64,000 nucleotides of DNA. It comes from Pseudomonas frederiksbergensis. Its GTDB lineage: Bacteria > Pseudomonadota > Gammaproteobacteria > Pseudomonadales > Pseudomonadaceae. The notes beneath the pieces are model-generated. The model worked only from the letters and a program-made list of their open reading frames with translations, made no database searches and was not told the DNA's origin. Shown piece after piece: positions 38,646 to 47,605 of this stretch (the stretch's first letter is position 1; every line of letters begins with the position of its first letter). The position numbers and the translations under genes are program-made. The stretch is taken from assembly GCF_017114915.1 (NCBI RefSeq), contig NZ_JAAUOE010000003.1:206621-270620 (forward strand), read 5' to 3'.

Positions 38646-40024
38646 ATCAACCACGTCATTGCCCGGCGGTACTGATCGCCGCGCCGGCTTCCGGTCAGGG
38701 CAAGACCACCGTCACCGCCGCGCTTGCCCGGTTGCATCGCAATCAGGGGCGCAAGGTGCGCGTGTTCAAATGCGGCCCGGACTTTCTCGACCCGATGATT
38801 CTCGAGCGCGCCAGTGGTGCACCGGTCTATCAATTGGACATGTGGATGGTCGGCGAACAGGAAAGTCGCCGGCTATTATGGGAAGCCGCTGGCGAAGCCG
38901 ATCTGATTCTCATCGAAGGCGTCATGGGGCTGTTCGACGGTACGCCGTCCAGTGCCGACCTGGCGCGACACTTCGGAGTACCGGTGCTCGGGGTGATCGA
39001 CGGCACCGCGATGGCGCAGACCTTTGGCGCACTGGCCCTGGGCTTGGCGCGCTATCAAACGGATTTGCCGTTTGCCGGTGTGTTGGCCAACCGGGTCGGC
39101 ACCTTGCGTCATGCGCAGTTGCTCGAAGGCAGCCTGACGGAAGGCTTGCGCTGGTACGGCGCGTTGTCCCGGGAAACCGGCATCGAATTGCCGAGCCGGC
39201 ATCTGGGCCTGGTTCAGGCCAGCGAACTGAATGATCTTGACCTGCGCCTCGATGCGGCGGCCGCCTCACTGGCCGGCAGTTGCGATGTGGCGCTGCCGCC
39301 GGCCGTGGAATTCGCCGCGCCTGAAATGATCACCGCCGAACCGTTGCTGGCCGGTGTGCGGATTGCCGTGGCCCGGGACGAAGCTTTCGCGTTTACCTAC
39401 GGCGCGAGCCTGGATCTGCTGCGGGCCATGGGCGCGCAATTGTCTTTCTTCTCGCCGATCCGCGACACCGGATTGCCCGAGTCGGACAGCCTTTATCTAC
39501 CGGGCGGCTACCCCGAATTGCACCATGTGACGTTGTCGCAAAACACACCGATGCTGAACGCGATCCGCGCCCACCACTCGGCGGGCAAACCGTTGCTGGC
39601 TGAGTGTGGCGGCATGCTGTATCTGCTGGATTCGTTGACCGATGTTGAGGGCACGCGCGCTGAACTGGTCGGTTTGCTGGCCGGTGAGGCGGTGATGCAG
39701 AAGCGTCTTGCCGCGTTGGCCTTGCAGGCGGTGGAACTACCCGAAGGTTTGCTGCGTGGGCACACCTATCACCACTCGCTGACCAGCACCGAGCTTGAGC
39801 CGATTGCGCGTGGCGTGAGCCCCAATGGCGGGCGAGGGGCGGAGGCGGTTTATCGTGAGGGGCGGATGACGGCTTCTTATGTGCACTTTTATTTTCCGTC
39901 CAATCCATCGGCGATTGCCGCGTTGTTTGCGCCTGACCGTGAGGCCGCCTTCGCGGGCAAGCCCGCTCCTACATTGGATCACCTAAACCCTGTAGGAGCG
40001 GGCTTGCCCGCGAAGAGGCCATGA
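38642..40024 (+). CDS. cobB: cobyrinate a,c-diamide synthase with a REP-encoded C-terminal tail
   Basis: A 460-residue glutamine amidotransferase amidating the a and c side chains of (hydrogeno)cobyrinate. The N-terminal P-loop is APASGQGKTTVTAAL; the C-terminal class-I-like glutaminase carries LLAECGGMLYLLD (Cys nucleophile) and HTYHHS. It starts at GTG (38642) overlapping the cobO stop. Unusually, from about residue 436 the reading frame runs through a REP doublet (39949-40015), so the tail FAGKPAPT...[10 protein letters not shown] is repeat-derived; the family domain ends near NPSAIAALF. Its stop overlaps the bluB start. Confidence 0.95.
   Translation: MNQPRHCPAVLIAAPASGQGKTTVTAALARLHRNQGRKVRVFKCGPDFLDPMILERASGAPVYQLDMWMVGEQESRRLLWEAAGEADLILIEGVMGLFDGTPSSADLARHFGVPVLGVIDGTAMAQTFGALALGLARYQTDLPFAGVLANRVGTLRHAQLLEGSLTEGLRWYGALSRETGIELPSRHLGLVQASELNDLDLRLDAAAASLAGSCDVALPPAVEFAAPEMITAEPLLAGVRIAVARDEAFAFTYGASLDLLRAMGAQLSFFSPIRDTGLPESDSLYLPGGYPELHHVTLSQNTPMLNAIRAHHSAGKPLLAECGGMLYLLDSLTDVEGTRAELVGLLAGEAVMQKRLAALALQAVELPEGLLRGHTYHHSLTSTELEPIARGVSPNGGRGAEAVYREGRMTASYVHFYFPSNPSAIAALFAPDREAAFAGKPAPTLDHLNPVGAGLPAKRP
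39949..40015. repeat. REP doublet inside the cobB coding region
   Basis: Perfect 24-base arms (39949-39972 and 39992-40015; CTTCGCGGGCAAGCCCGCTC and onward) with a 19-base spacer. The whole element lies in frame in the last 25 codons of cobB and ends five bases before the bluB ATG. REP elements are normally intergenic. Confidence 0.93.
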
Positions 40025-40671
40025 CGGACAACGCCTTTTCCGAAGCCGAACGCGCTGCGGTCTACCGAGCCATCGGCGAACGCCGCGACATGCGCCACTT
40101 CAGCGGCGGCACGGTCGAGCCCGAGTTACTGAGGCGCCTGCTTGAAGCCGCGCACCAGGCGCCGAGTGTCGGCCTGATGCAGCCCTGGCGGTTCATCCGC
40201 ATCAGCGACCGGGCGCTGCGCGGCAAGATCCAGCAACTGGTGGAAGACGAACGCATCCGCACCGCCGAAGCCCTCGGCGAGCGCTCCGACGAATTCATGA
40301 AGCTCAAGGTCGAAGGCATCAACGACTGCGCTGAAGTGCTGGTCGCCGCGCTGATGGACGATCGCGAGCGGCATATCTTCGGCCGTCGTACATTGCCGGA
40401 AATGGACATGGCCTCGCTGTCCTGCGCCATCCAGAACCTTTGGCTGGCGTCCCGCGCCGAAGGGCTGGGCATGGGATGGGTGTCACTGTTCGAGCCGCAA
40501 GCCCTGGCAGACTTGCTGGGGTTGCCGGCCGGAGCCAAGCCTTTGGCCGTGCTTTGCCTGGGACCGGTCAAGGAATTCTATCCAGCGCCGATGCTGGTGC
40601 TCGAAGGCTGGGCGCAGGCGCGTCCGCTCAACGAGTTGCTGTTTGAAAATTATTGGGGAGTGAGTCAATGA
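40021..40671 (+). CDS. bluB: 5,6-dimethylbenzimidazole synthase
   Basis: A 216-residue nitroreductase-fold flavoenzyme that converts FMNH2 and O2 into the lower ligand DMB. Typical BluB segments are [11 protein letters not shown] at the N-terminus, [17 protein letters not shown] and the C-terminal GWVSLFEP. Its ATG lies in the end of cobB (ATGA). The only upstream purine-rich sequence, AGAGG, comes from the REP arm and is very close to the ATG, so coupling to cobB translation is likely. Presence of bluB means aerobic DMB synthesis. Confidence 0.95.
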   Translation: MTDNAFSEAERAAVYRAIGERRDMRHFSGGTVEPELLRRLLEAAHQAPSVGLMQPWRFIRISDRALRGKIQQLVEDERIRTAEALGERSDEFMKLKVEGINDCAEVLVAALMDDRERHIFGRRTLPEMDMASLSCAIQNLWLASRAEGLGMGWVSLFEPQALADLLGLPAGAKPLAVLCLGPVKEFYPAPMLVLEGWAQARPLNELLFENYWGVSQ

Positions 40672-41576
40672 GTGTGGCGTTGTTGAGTGTCGCCGCGGTC
40701 GCGCTGGATGCGCTGCTGGGTGAGCCCAAACGCTGGCATCCGCTGGTGGCGTTCGGTCGTTTTGCCGATCGCATCGAGCAACGTTTCAACTCCGCTGGCC
40801 GTGGCTGGCGCAGTCACGGCGTGACGGCCTGGGTGATGGCGGTTGTGCCGCTGACCTTGCTGGTCACCGCGCTGTCCTGGGCGCCTTACGTGGGCTGGAT
40901 CGTCGAGATTCTCGCGCTCTATTGCGCCCTCGGCATGCGCAGCCTCGGCGAGCATGTCGAGCCGGTGGCCAGGGCCCTGCGCAGCGATGATCTGGTTGAG
41001 GCGCGCGCACGCGTCGGTTACCTGGTCAGCCGTCAGACCAGCGAACTGGACAAAACCGAAGTCGCCCGCGCCGCCACCGAATCGGTGCTGGAGAACGGCA
41101 GCGATGCGGTGTTCGCCGCGCTGTTTTGGTTTGCCGTGGCGGGTGCGCCCGGCGTGGTGCTCTATCGTCTGAGCAACACCCTGGATGCGATGTGGGGTTA
41201 TCGCAACGAACGCTTCGAGCGTTTCGGCTGGGCCGCCGCAAAGATCGACGATGTCCTGAACTACATTCCCGCACGCCTGGTGGCGTTGACCTACGCACTG
41301 CTGGGTAAAACCCGACTCGCTCTGAAATGCTGGCGCACTCAAGGCCCAACCTGGGACAGCCCGAATGCCGGGCCGGTGATGGCGGCCGGTGCCGGTGCGC
41401 TGGGGGTCGAGTTGGGCGGGGCGGCGATTTATCACGGTGAACTGCATCAACGCCCACCGTTGGGCGAAGGCGTGCCGGCGGATGCCGATTCCATCGACCG
41501 TGGCTGGCAATTGGTCCAGCGCGGGGTATGGTTATGGCTGCTGATTCTTTGCGTGGGGGCTGAATTCTATGCTTGA
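40668..41576 (+). CDS. cobD: adenosylcobinamide-phosphate synthase
   Basis: A 302-residue membrane protein of the CbiB/CobD family, joining the aminopropanol (or its phosphate) to adenosylcobyric acid. It begins [20 protein letters not shown], the family signature, with about five hydrophobic segments; [15 protein letters not shown] sequence is seen as [16 protein letters not shown]. The ATG at 40668 overlaps the bluB stop and GGGGAG lies upstream. It overlaps cobC by eight bases. Confidence 0.95.
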   Translation: MSVALLSVAAVALDALLGEPKRWHPLVAFGRFADRIEQRFNSAGRGWRSHGVTAWVMAVVPLTLLVTALSWAPYVGWIVEILALYCALGMRSLGEHVEPVARALRSDDLVEARARVGYLVSRQTSELDKTEVARAATESVLENGSDAVFAALFWFAVAGAPGVVLYRLSNTLDAMWGYRNERFERFGWAAAKIDDVLNYIPARLVALTYALLGKTRLALKCWRTQGPTWDSPNAGPVMAAGAGALGVELGGAAIYHGELHQRPPLGEGVPADADSIDRGWQLVQRGVWLWLLILCVGAEFYA

Positions 41577-42561
41577 GCACGGTGGCCGGTTGCGCAAGGC
41601 GGCAATCGAATACGGTATCGCCGAAGCCGATTGGCTGGACCTGTCCAGTGGCCTGGCGCCCTGGCCATTTCCGGTCCCGGACATTCCGCTGCGAGCCTGG
41701 GCGCGCCTGCCGGAAACCGATGACGGTCTGGAGCAGGCCGCCTGCGACTATTACGGTGCGGCCCAGGTGTTGCCAGTGGCGGGTTCGCAAATGGCGATCC
41801 AGTTGCTGCCGCGTTTGCGCCGGGCCGGCAAGGTCGGCGTGCTGTCGCCGTGTTACGCCGAACACGCCGAAGCCTGGCGCCGCAACGGTTACATCGTGCG
41901 TGAAGTGCTGGAGCAGGAAGTCGATTTCTTTCTCGACAGCCTCGACGTGCTGGTGGTGGTCAACCCGAACAATCCCACGGGCCTGAGCCTGACCCCGGCT
42001 CGCCTGCTGGATTGGCATTCGCGGCTGGCCCAACGCGGTGGCTGGCTGGTGGTGGACGAGGCGTTCATGGACAACACGCCGCATTTGAGCCTGGCGCCGT
42101 TCGCCGATCAGATCGGCTTGATCGTGCTGCGTTCCTTCGGCAAGTTTTTCGGCCTGGCCGGTGTGCGGCTGGGGTTTGTGCTGGCCGAGCGCAAGTTGCT
42201 CAAACTGCTGGCCGAACAGGTCGGGCCCTGGGCGGTCAGCGGGCCGACCCGCGTATTGGGTCAGGCTTGCCTGACGGATACCCACGGGCATACCCGACAG
42301 CGCATTCGCACTGACGAGGCTGGTGAGCGTCTGGCGCTGCTGCTTGAACAGTATGGCTTCAAGCCTCAGGGCGGCTGTGCACTGTTCCAATGGCTGATCA
42401 CCGAGCGCGCCGAAGCCCTGCATGAATTCATGGCCCGACGCGGCATTCTGCTGCGCTTGTTCCCCCACAACAGCAGCGTGCGGTTTGGCTTGCCAGCGGA
42501 GGAAGCGGACTGGTCGCGCCTCGAACAAGCCCTGCAGATCTATGCCAAGGAAAACCCATGA
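41569..42561 (+). CDS. cobC: threonine-phosphate decarboxylase (P. denitrificans CobC type)
   Basis: A 330-residue PLP enzyme of the class I/II aminotransferase fold that makes (R)-1-aminopropan-2-ol phosphate. The substrate segment [12 protein letters not shown] and the PLP-lysine region [18 protein letters not shown] are clear. The name follows the P. denitrificans scheme; in Salmonella the same function is cobD, while cobC there is the phosphatase found further on. ATG lies inside the end of cobD. It overlaps cobQ by four bases. Confidence 0.93.
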   Translation: MLEHGGRLRKAAIEYGIAEADWLDLSSGLAPWPFPVPDIPLRAWARLPETDDGLEQAACDYYGAAQVLPVAGSQMAIQLLPRLRRAGKVGVLSPCYAEHAEAWRRNGYIVREVLEQEVDFFLDSLDVLVVVNPNNPTGLSLTPARLLDWHSRLAQRGGWLVVDEAFMDNTPHLSLAPFADQIGLIVLRSFGKFFGLAGVRLGFVLAERKLLKLLAEQVGPWAVSGPTRVLGQACLTDTHGHTRQRIRTDEAGERLALLLEQYGFKPQGGCALFQWLITERAEALHEFMARRGILLRLFPHNSSVRFGLPAEEADWSRLEQALQIYAKENP

Positions 42562-44009
42562 CAACGTTGATGGTGCAGGGCACCACCTCCGACGCCGGCA
42601 AAAGCACGCTGGTGACGGCGCTGTGTCGCTGGGTCACGCGTCAGGGCGTGAGCGTCGTGCCGTTCAAACCGCAGAACATGGCCCTCAACAGTGCCGTGAC
42701 CGCCGACGGTGGCGAGATCGGTCGCGCGCAAGCGGTGCAGGCCCAGGCCGCCCGTCTCGAACCGCACACCGACATGAACCCGGTGCTGCTCAAACCCAAC
42801 AGCGACACCGGCGCCCAAGTGATCATCCATGGTCGCGCGGTCACCACCATGAATGCCGTCGCGTATCACGACTACAAGGCCATCGCCATGCAAGCGGTGC
42901 TGGCCTCCCATGAACGTTTGAGCGCGGCGTATCCGCTGGTGATGGTCGAAGGGGCAGGCTCGCCGGCCGAGATCAATCTGCGCGCCGGCGACATCGCCAA
43001 CATGGGGTTTGCCGAGGCGGTGGACTGCCCGGTGGTGCTGATTGCCGACATCAATCGCGGCGGGGTTTTCGCGCATTTGGTCGGGACGCTGGAGCTGTTG
43101 TCGCCCAGCGAGCAGGCGCGGGTCAAAGGCTTCATCATCAACCGGTTTCGCGGCGACATCGCCTTGTTGCAACCGGGGCTGGACTGGTTGGAAGCGCGCA
43201 CCGGCAAACCGGTGATTGGCGTGTTGCCCTATGTGATGGACCTGCATCTTGAGGCCGAGGACGGCCTCGATCAGCGTCAGGCCGACAAGGCTGATCAAGT
43301 GCTCAAAGTGGTGGTGCCGGTACTGCCGCGCATCAGCAACCACACCGATTTCGATCCGCTGCGCCTGCATCCGCAAGTGGACCTGCAATTCATCGGCCCC
43401 GGCCAGGCAATTCCACCGGCCGACCTGATGATTCTTCCCGGCTCCAAAAGCGTGCGCAGTGACCTTGCGTACCTGCGGGCCAACGGCTGGGACACGGCCA
43501 TCTCGCGGCACTTGCGCTACGGCGGCAAAGTGCTGGGGATCTGCGGCGGTCTGCAAATGCTCGGTGAGCAGGTGCATGACCCGCTGGGTCTTGAAGGCGC
43601 GCCGGGTTCCAGTGCCGGTCTGGGCTGGCTGGCGTTCGAAACGCAGCTCGAAGAAGAGAAGCAGTTGCGCAATGTGCGCGGGCGTCTGGCGCTGGAAGGT
43701 GCGCACGTCAGCGGCTATGAAATTCATGCCGGCGTGACCACCGGGCCGGCGTTGGAAAACGCCGCCGTGCAGCTGGACGATGGTCGCTGCGACGGTGCGC
43801 AAAGTGCCGATGGGCAGGTTTTCGGCACGTATCTGCATGGCCTGTTCGAATCACCGGCGGCGTGCAGTGCGTTGCTGCGCTGGGCTGGTTTGCAGGACGT
43901 GCAGGAGGTGGATTACCACGGGTTGCGCGAGCGCGATATCGAGCGGTTGGCGGATCTGGTGGAGAAGCATTTGGATACCTCGCTGTTGCGAGAACTCTGC
44001 GGGTTTTAA
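42558..44009 (+). CDS. cobQ: adenosylcobyric acid synthase
   Basis: A 483-residue glutamine-dependent amidotransferase adding the b, d, e and g amides. The N-terminal dethiobiotin-synthetase-like domain has [18 protein letters not shown]; the C-terminal glutaminase domain has [13 protein letters not shown] with the nucleophilic Cys and [10 protein letters not shown] with the His. Length matches the family. Start overlaps the cobC stop (ATGA). 38 bases separate it from cobU. Confidence 0.97.
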   Translation: MTTLMVQGTTSDAGKSTLVTALCRWVTRQGVSVVPFKPQNMALNSAVTADGGEIGRAQAVQAQAARLEPHTDMNPVLLKPNSDTGAQVIIHGRAVTTMNAVAYHDYKAIAMQAVLASHERLSAAYPLVMVEGAGSPAEINLRAGDIANMGFAEAVDCPVVLIADINRGGVFAHLVGTLELLSPSEQARVKGFIINRFRGDIALLQPGLDWLEARTGKPVIGVLPYVMDLHLEAEDGLDQRQADKADQVLKVVVPVLPRISNHTDFDPLRLHPQVDLQFIGPGQAIPPADLMILPGSKSVRSDLAYLRANGWDTAISRHLRYGGKVLGICGGLQMLGEQVHDPLGLEGAPGSSAGLGWLAFETQLEEEKQLRNVRGRLALEGAHVSGYEIHAGVTTGPALENAAVQLDDGRCDGAQSADGQVFGTYLHGLFESPAACSALLRWAGLQDVQEVDYHGLRERDIERLADLVEKHLDTSLLRELCGF

Positions 44010-44047
44010 GGTCCCTTCAGCTCACCGACGATTTTAAGGAATGAACC

Positions 44048-44569
44048 ATGCTCCAACTGATTCTCGGCGGCGCCCGTTCCGGTAAAAGCCGCCTGGCTGA
44101 AAAGCTGGCGACAGACACTCAGCTTCACGTGACCTACATCGCCACCAGCCAACCTCTGGACGGTGAAATGAACGAACGGGTGGCCCATCACCGCGCCCGT
44201 CGTCCGGCCGAATGGGCGTTGATCGAAGAGCCGCTGGAACTGGCCCGCGTACTGCGTGAAAACGCCAGTGCCGATCGTTGCTTGCTGGTGGATTGCCTGA
44301 CGCTGTGGCTGACCAATCTGCTGATGCTCGACGACGCCGAGCGCGTGCAGGCCGAGCGCGATGCCCTGCTGGACTGCCTGGCGTCGTTGCCGGGTGAAAT
44401 TATTTTTGTCAGCAATGAGACCGGGATGGGTGTCGTGCCGCTGGGCGAATTGACTCGCCGCTATGTCGATGGAGCCGGGTGGCTGCATCAAGCCTTGGCC
44501 GAGCTCTGCCAGCGGGTCGTCCTGACCGTTGCCGGTTTGCCCCTGACTTTGAAAGGAACTGCGTTATGA
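44048..44569 (+). CDS. cobU: bifunctional adenosylcobinamide kinase / guanylyltransferase
   Basis: A 173-residue enzyme (CobP in P. denitrificans) that phosphorylates adenosylcobinamide and then forms AdoCbi-GDP. The P-loop is [15 protein letters not shown], the guanylylated His is His47 or 48 in [12 protein letters not shown], and [12 protein letters not shown] and [11 protein letters not shown] are family signatures. AAGGA precedes the ATG. It overlaps cobT by four bases. Confidence 0.97.
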   Translation: MLQLILGGARSGKSRLAEKLATDTQLHVTYIATSQPLDGEMNERVAHHRARRPAEWALIEEPLELARVLRENASADRCLLVDCLTLWLTNLLMLDDAERVQAERDALLDCLASLPGEIIFVSNETGMGVVPLGELTRRYVDGAGWLHQALAELCQRVVLTVAGLPLTLKGTAL

Positions 44570-45621
44570 CTCACGCCTGGTGGCTGAACCCATGCAAGCC
44601 GGTCGATGCGCAAGCGGTCGAGCAGGCGCAGGCCCGTCAACAGCAACTGACCAAGCCTGCCGGCTCCCTGGGTCAGCTCGAATGGGTGGCGGTGCAACTG
44701 GCCGGGTTGCAGGGGCAGGTCAAGCCGACGCTCGATCAACTGTGGATCGCGATTTTTGCCGGTGATCATGGCGTGGTCGCCGAAGGGGTGTCGGCGTTTC
44801 CGCAGGAAGTCACCGGGCAGATGCTGCACAACTTCGTCAGCGGCGGCGCGGCGATCAGCGTGTTGGCGCGGCAGTTGGGAGCGTCCCTTGAAGTGGTCGA
44901 CCTCGGCACCGTCACGCCGTCGTTGAATCTGCCGGGTGTGCGTCACCTGAATGTCGGCCCGGGCACGGCGAATTTCGTCCAAGGGCCGGCGATGACTCGG
45001 GCCCAGGGCGAACTCGCCCTGCAGGCCGGTCGCGACAGTGTGCAACGCGCCATCGCGGCGGGCGCGCAGTTATTCATCGGTGGCGAAATGGGCATCGGCA
45101 ACACCACGGCGGCCAGCGCGTTGGCCTGTGCCTTGCTCGATTGCCCGGTGGCGCACCTGGCCGGGCCGGGCACCGGATTGAACGCAGCGGGTGTCAGCCA
45201 TAAAGCCCAGGTCATCGAACGCGCCCTGGTGTTGCATGGCGCGCAGCGTGGCGATGCATTGCAGACCTTGTTCAACCTCGGCGGTTTCGAAATCGCTGCG
45301 CTGGTGGGTGCTTATCTGGCCTGTGCTCAGGAAGGCGTCGCGGTGTTGGTCGACGGGTTTATTTGCAGCGTCGCCGCGCTGGTGGCGGTGCGTTTGAATC
45401 CGGCCTGTCGCGAGTGGTTGCTGTTCGGTCATCGTGGCGCCGAGCCGGGTCATCGCCATGTGCTGGAAACGCTGAACGCCGAACCGTTGCTGGACCTCGG
45501 CCTGCGGTTGGGTGAGGGCAGTGGTGCGGCGTTGGCGGTGCCATTGCTGCGGCTGGCCTGCGACCTGCACGGGCAGATGGCGACGTTCGCCGAAGCCGCG
45601 GTGGCGGATCGCCCGGCATGA
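44566..45621 (+). CDS. cobT: nicotinate-nucleotide:DMB phosphoribosyltransferase
   Basis: A 351-residue enzyme activating DMB to alpha-ribazole phosphate. Signatures include [49 protein letters not shown] and the catalytic Glu region [12 protein letters not shown] near the C-terminus. ATG at 44566 lies in the cobU stop (ATGA); the frame is open further upstream but that part is cobU coding. It overlaps the phosphatase gene by four bases. Confidence 0.97.
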   Translation: MTHAWWLNPCKPVDAQAVEQAQARQQQLTKPAGSLGQLEWVAVQLAGLQGQVKPTLDQLWIAIFAGDHGVVAEGVSAFPQEVTGQMLHNFVSGGAAISVLARQLGASLEVVDLGTVTPSLNLPGVRHLNVGPGTANFVQGPAMTRAQGELALQAGRDSVQRAIAAGAQLFIGGEMGIGNTTAASALACALLDCPVAHLAGPGTGLNAAGVSHKAQVIERALVLHGAQRGDALQTLFNLGGFEIAALVGAYLACAQEGVAVLVDGFICSVAALVAVRLNPACREWLLFGHRGAEPGHRHVLETLNAEPLLDLGLRLGEGSGAALAVPLLRLACDLHGQMATFAEAAVADRPA

Positions 45622-46193
45622 CCTTGCGCCTGGACCTGCTGCGCCACGGCGAAACCGAACTCGGCGGTGGCCTGCGCGGCAGCCTCGATGATGCGCTGAC
45701 CGGCAAGGGCTGGGAGCAGATGCGCGCCGCGGTGGTCGAGCAGGGCCCTTGGGATCGCTTGGTCAGTTCACCGTTGCAGCGTTGTGCACGCTTTGCTGAA
45801 GAACTTGGGGCGCAACTGGGGTTGCCGGTGCAGCTGGACAAGGATCTGCAAGAGTTGCACTTCGGCGCCTGGGAAGGGCAGAGCGCCGCAGCGCTGATGG
45901 AAACCAGCGCCGAGGCCTTGGGCTTGTTCTGGGCCGATCCTTATTCGTTCACGCCGCCTGACGGTGAGCCGGTTACGGACTTTTCGACACGGGTGCTGGC
46001 GGCCATCGAACGGCTGCATACGGCCTGTGCGGGTGAGCGAATCCTGCTGATCAGCCATGGCGGTGTAATGCGCTTGTTGCTGGCTCAAGCGCGCGGGTTG
46101 CCTCGTGAACAGCTGCTCAACGTTGAGGTCGGCCACGGTGCGTTGTTCTCGCTGACGGTTGAATCCGGCGGCTTGTTAAGGGAAGCGAACTGA
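45618..46193 (+). CDS. histidine phosphatase, probable alpha-ribazole phosphatase
   Basis: A 191-residue histidine-phosphatase. The phosphate-accepting His is in [11 protein letters not shown] (about residue 9) and the second catalytic His in [21 protein letters not shown] is the usual Arg-containing segment. Place between cobT and cobS points to removal of phosphate from alpha-ribazole-P or adenosylcobalamin-P (Salmonella CobC). I leave the symbol empty because cobC is already used for another gene here. Confidence 0.9.
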   Translation: MTLRLDLLRHGETELGGGLRGSLDDALTGKGWEQMRAAVVEQGPWDRLVSSPLQRCARFAEELGAQLGLPVQLDKDLQELHFGAWEGQSAAALMETSAEALGLFWADPYSFTPPDGEPVTDFSTRVLAAIERLHTACAGERILLISHGGVMRLLLAQARGLPREQLLNVEVGHGALFSLTVESGGLLREAN

Positions 46194-46195
46194 TC

Positions 46196-46927
46196 ATGTT
46201 GCCGTTCTGGATCGCCCTGCAATTTCTGAGCAGCCTGCCGATTCGCCTGCCAGGCATGCCGGCGCCCGAGGCGTTGGGCCGGTCGCTGCTGTGCTATCCG
46301 CTGGTCGGGTTGCTGTTCGGCGGGATCTTGTGGGCGCTGAACTGGCTGTTGCTCGGTACGCCGCTGTTGCTTCACGCCGCGCTCCTGTTGAGCGTTTGGG
46401 TGGTGCTCAGCGGCGCGTTGCACCTGGATGGCTTGGCCGATAGCGCTGATGCGTGGCTCGGCGGTTATGGCGACCGTGAACGCACCCTGACGATCATGAA
46501 AGACCCGCGCAGCGGGCCGATCGCGGTGGTGACGCTGGTGCTGGTGTTGCTGCTCAAATTCGCCGCGTTGCTGGCGCTGATCGAGCAACAGCAGAGTGTG
46601 GTCCTGATCATCGTTCCACTGATTAGCCGCGGCGCGCTACTGGGGTTATTCCTCACCACGCCTTATGTGCGTCCCGGCGGATTGGGCCAGGCGCTGGCCG
46701 ATCATCTGCCGCGTTTGGCTGGCAAGCAGGTGTTGGCGGTCAGCGCAGTGGCCTGTGTGCTGATGGCTGGCCTCAGCGGAATATGGGTGCTTGCGCTGGC
46801 AGCTGTGGTGTTTGTCTGGTTGCGGCAAGTCATGATGCGGCGATTGGGCGGGACGACGGGTGATACCGCCGGGGCGTTGCTGGAATTGCTGGAAGTGGCG
46901 CTGCTGGTGGGCTTGGCGCTGCTCTGA
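46196..46927 (+). CDS. cobS: adenosylcobinamide-GDP ribazoletransferase (cobalamin synthase)
   Basis: A 243-residue membrane protein (CobV in P. denitrificans) joining AdoCbi-GDP with alpha-ribazole, the last step. Motifs are VVLSGALHLDGLADSADAWLGG and IMKDPRSGPIAVV with conserved Asp residues, followed by several membrane helices. It starts three bases after the phosphatase stop. It ends the cobalamin operon; no terminator is seen, only nested repeats. Confidence 0.96.
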   Translation: MLPFWIALQFLSSLPIRLPGMPAPEALGRSLLCYPLVGLLFGGILWALNWLLLGTPLLLHAALLLSVWVVLSGALHLDGLADSADAWLGGYGDRERTLTIMKDPRSGPIAVVTLVLVLLLKFAALLALIEQQQSVVLIIVPLISRGALLGLFLTTPYVRPGGLGQALADHLPRLAGKQVLAVSAVACVLMAGLSGIWVLALAAVVFVWLRQVMMRRLGGTTGDTAGALLELLEVALLVGLALL

Positions 46928-46933
46928 ATTCTC

Positions 46934-47097
46934 GTAGGGGCGAGGCTTGTCAGGTGCAGCGCACTCTTTGTAGCAGCTGCCGAGCTCGCGAGTCCGGCTG
47001 ACGCGGTCTGCCTGGCGCACCGCGAGCTCTGATTTTACGACTGCTTCGCAGTCGAACGCAGCCTTCGGCAGCTGCTACAGGGCAAGCCCTACGGATA
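46934..47097. repeat. nested intergenic repeats: GTAGCAGCTGCCGA element inside a REP-like pair
   Basis: An inner inverted pair, TGTAGCAGCTGCCGAGC (about 46969) and CGGCAGCTGCTACAG (about 47067), encloses further small palindromes (CTGCTTCGCAGTCG, GACTGCTTCGCAGTC). It is flanked by CGTAGGGGCGAGGCTTGTC on the left (46934-46952) and GGGCAAGCCCTACGG on the right (about 47082-47096), which look like the two ends of a REP unit. This suggests one repeat inserted in another. Confidence 0.7.
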
Positions 47098-47129
47098 AAA
47101 TGTGTCGAAAAATTTGCTTTCATTTAACC

Positions 47130-47145
47130 GCGGGTATATACACGC
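47130..47145. promoter_or_regulatory. MarR-type operator upstream of marR (near-palindrome)
   Basis: GCGGGTATATACACGC matches 15 of 16 core bases of the perfect palindrome at 47574-47591 and ends three bases before the marR ATG, where binding would block both transcription and initiation. This supports autoregulation. Confidence 0.65.
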
Positions 47146-47148
47146 ACC

Positions 47149-47553
47149 ATGCTTCCTTCTCAATGTTTGTGCACTAACCTGCGTCGCGCCGCTCGTGGCG
47201 TCAGCAGGCATTACGACGGCGCGCTCGGCGGCTTCGGGATCAACGTTGCCCAGTATTCGCTGCTGTGCAATCTGCAGCGTCTGGATCAGCCGAGCATCTC
47301 GTCTCTGGCTGAAGCCATGGGCCTGGATCGCAGCACTCTGGGGCGTAATCTGCGGGTGCTGGAGGGCGAAGGCCTGGTGACGCTGGTCGAGGGCGAGGAC
47401 ATGCGCAATCGCATCGTCCTGCTCACCGAGACGGGGCGCGAACGTCTGGCAGCGGCCTTGCCGGCCTGGGAAGCGGCGCAGCAGCGGTTGATCGACCGTC
47501 TGGGCGCCGAGAAGCGCGAAATCTTGCTGAAACTGTTGGATGAACTGGCCTGA
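47149..47553 (+). CDS. MarR family transcriptional regulator
   Basis: A 134-residue winged-helix protein. The recognition region is SISSLAEAMGLDRSTLGRNLRVLEGEGLV (two helices with the turn at about residues 50-75) followed by the wing LVEGEDMRNRIVLLTETGRE. A Cys pair at the N-terminus (QCLCTNLRR) and one more Cys in SLLCNLQ could sense oxidation. Operator-like sites lie at its start and before the downstream MFS gene, so it probably represses both itself and the transporter. It resembles PA1285 in context. The stop codon forms the loop of a terminator-like hairpin. Confidence 0.92.
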   Translation: MLPSQCLCTNLRRAARGVSRHYDGALGGFGINVAQYSLLCNLQRLDQPSISSLAEAMGLDRSTLGRNLRVLEGEGLVTLVEGEDMRNRIVLLTETGRERLAAALPAWEAAQQRLIDRLGAEKREILLKLLDELA

Positions 47554-47566
47554 GGCCAGTTTTTTC
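47544..47566 (+). terminator. terminator whose loop is the marR stop codon
   Basis: ACTGGCC, TGA, GGCCAGT, TTTTTT: a seven-base stem with the stop codon as the three-base loop. Only ribosome release would let it form, so it may uncouple marR from the MFS gene. Confidence 0.7.
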
Positions 47567-47573
47567 GATCTTA

Positions 47574-47591
47574 AGCGGGTATATACCCGCT
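47574..47591. promoter_or_regulatory. perfect 18-bp palindromic operator before the MFS gene
   Basis: AGCGGGTATATACCCGCT is its own reverse complement. It lies 15 bases before the MFS start codon, just upstream of the ribosome-binding site, and its core recurs at 47130-47145. Confidence 0.8.
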
Positions 47592-47605
47592 ACCGGAGAA
47601 CAACA

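Noticed and set aside
38642..40024. cobB as a frameshifted or fused pseudogene because of its odd C-terminus
   Set aside because: Both catalytic domains are complete and the extra tail is explained by an in-frame REP doublet.
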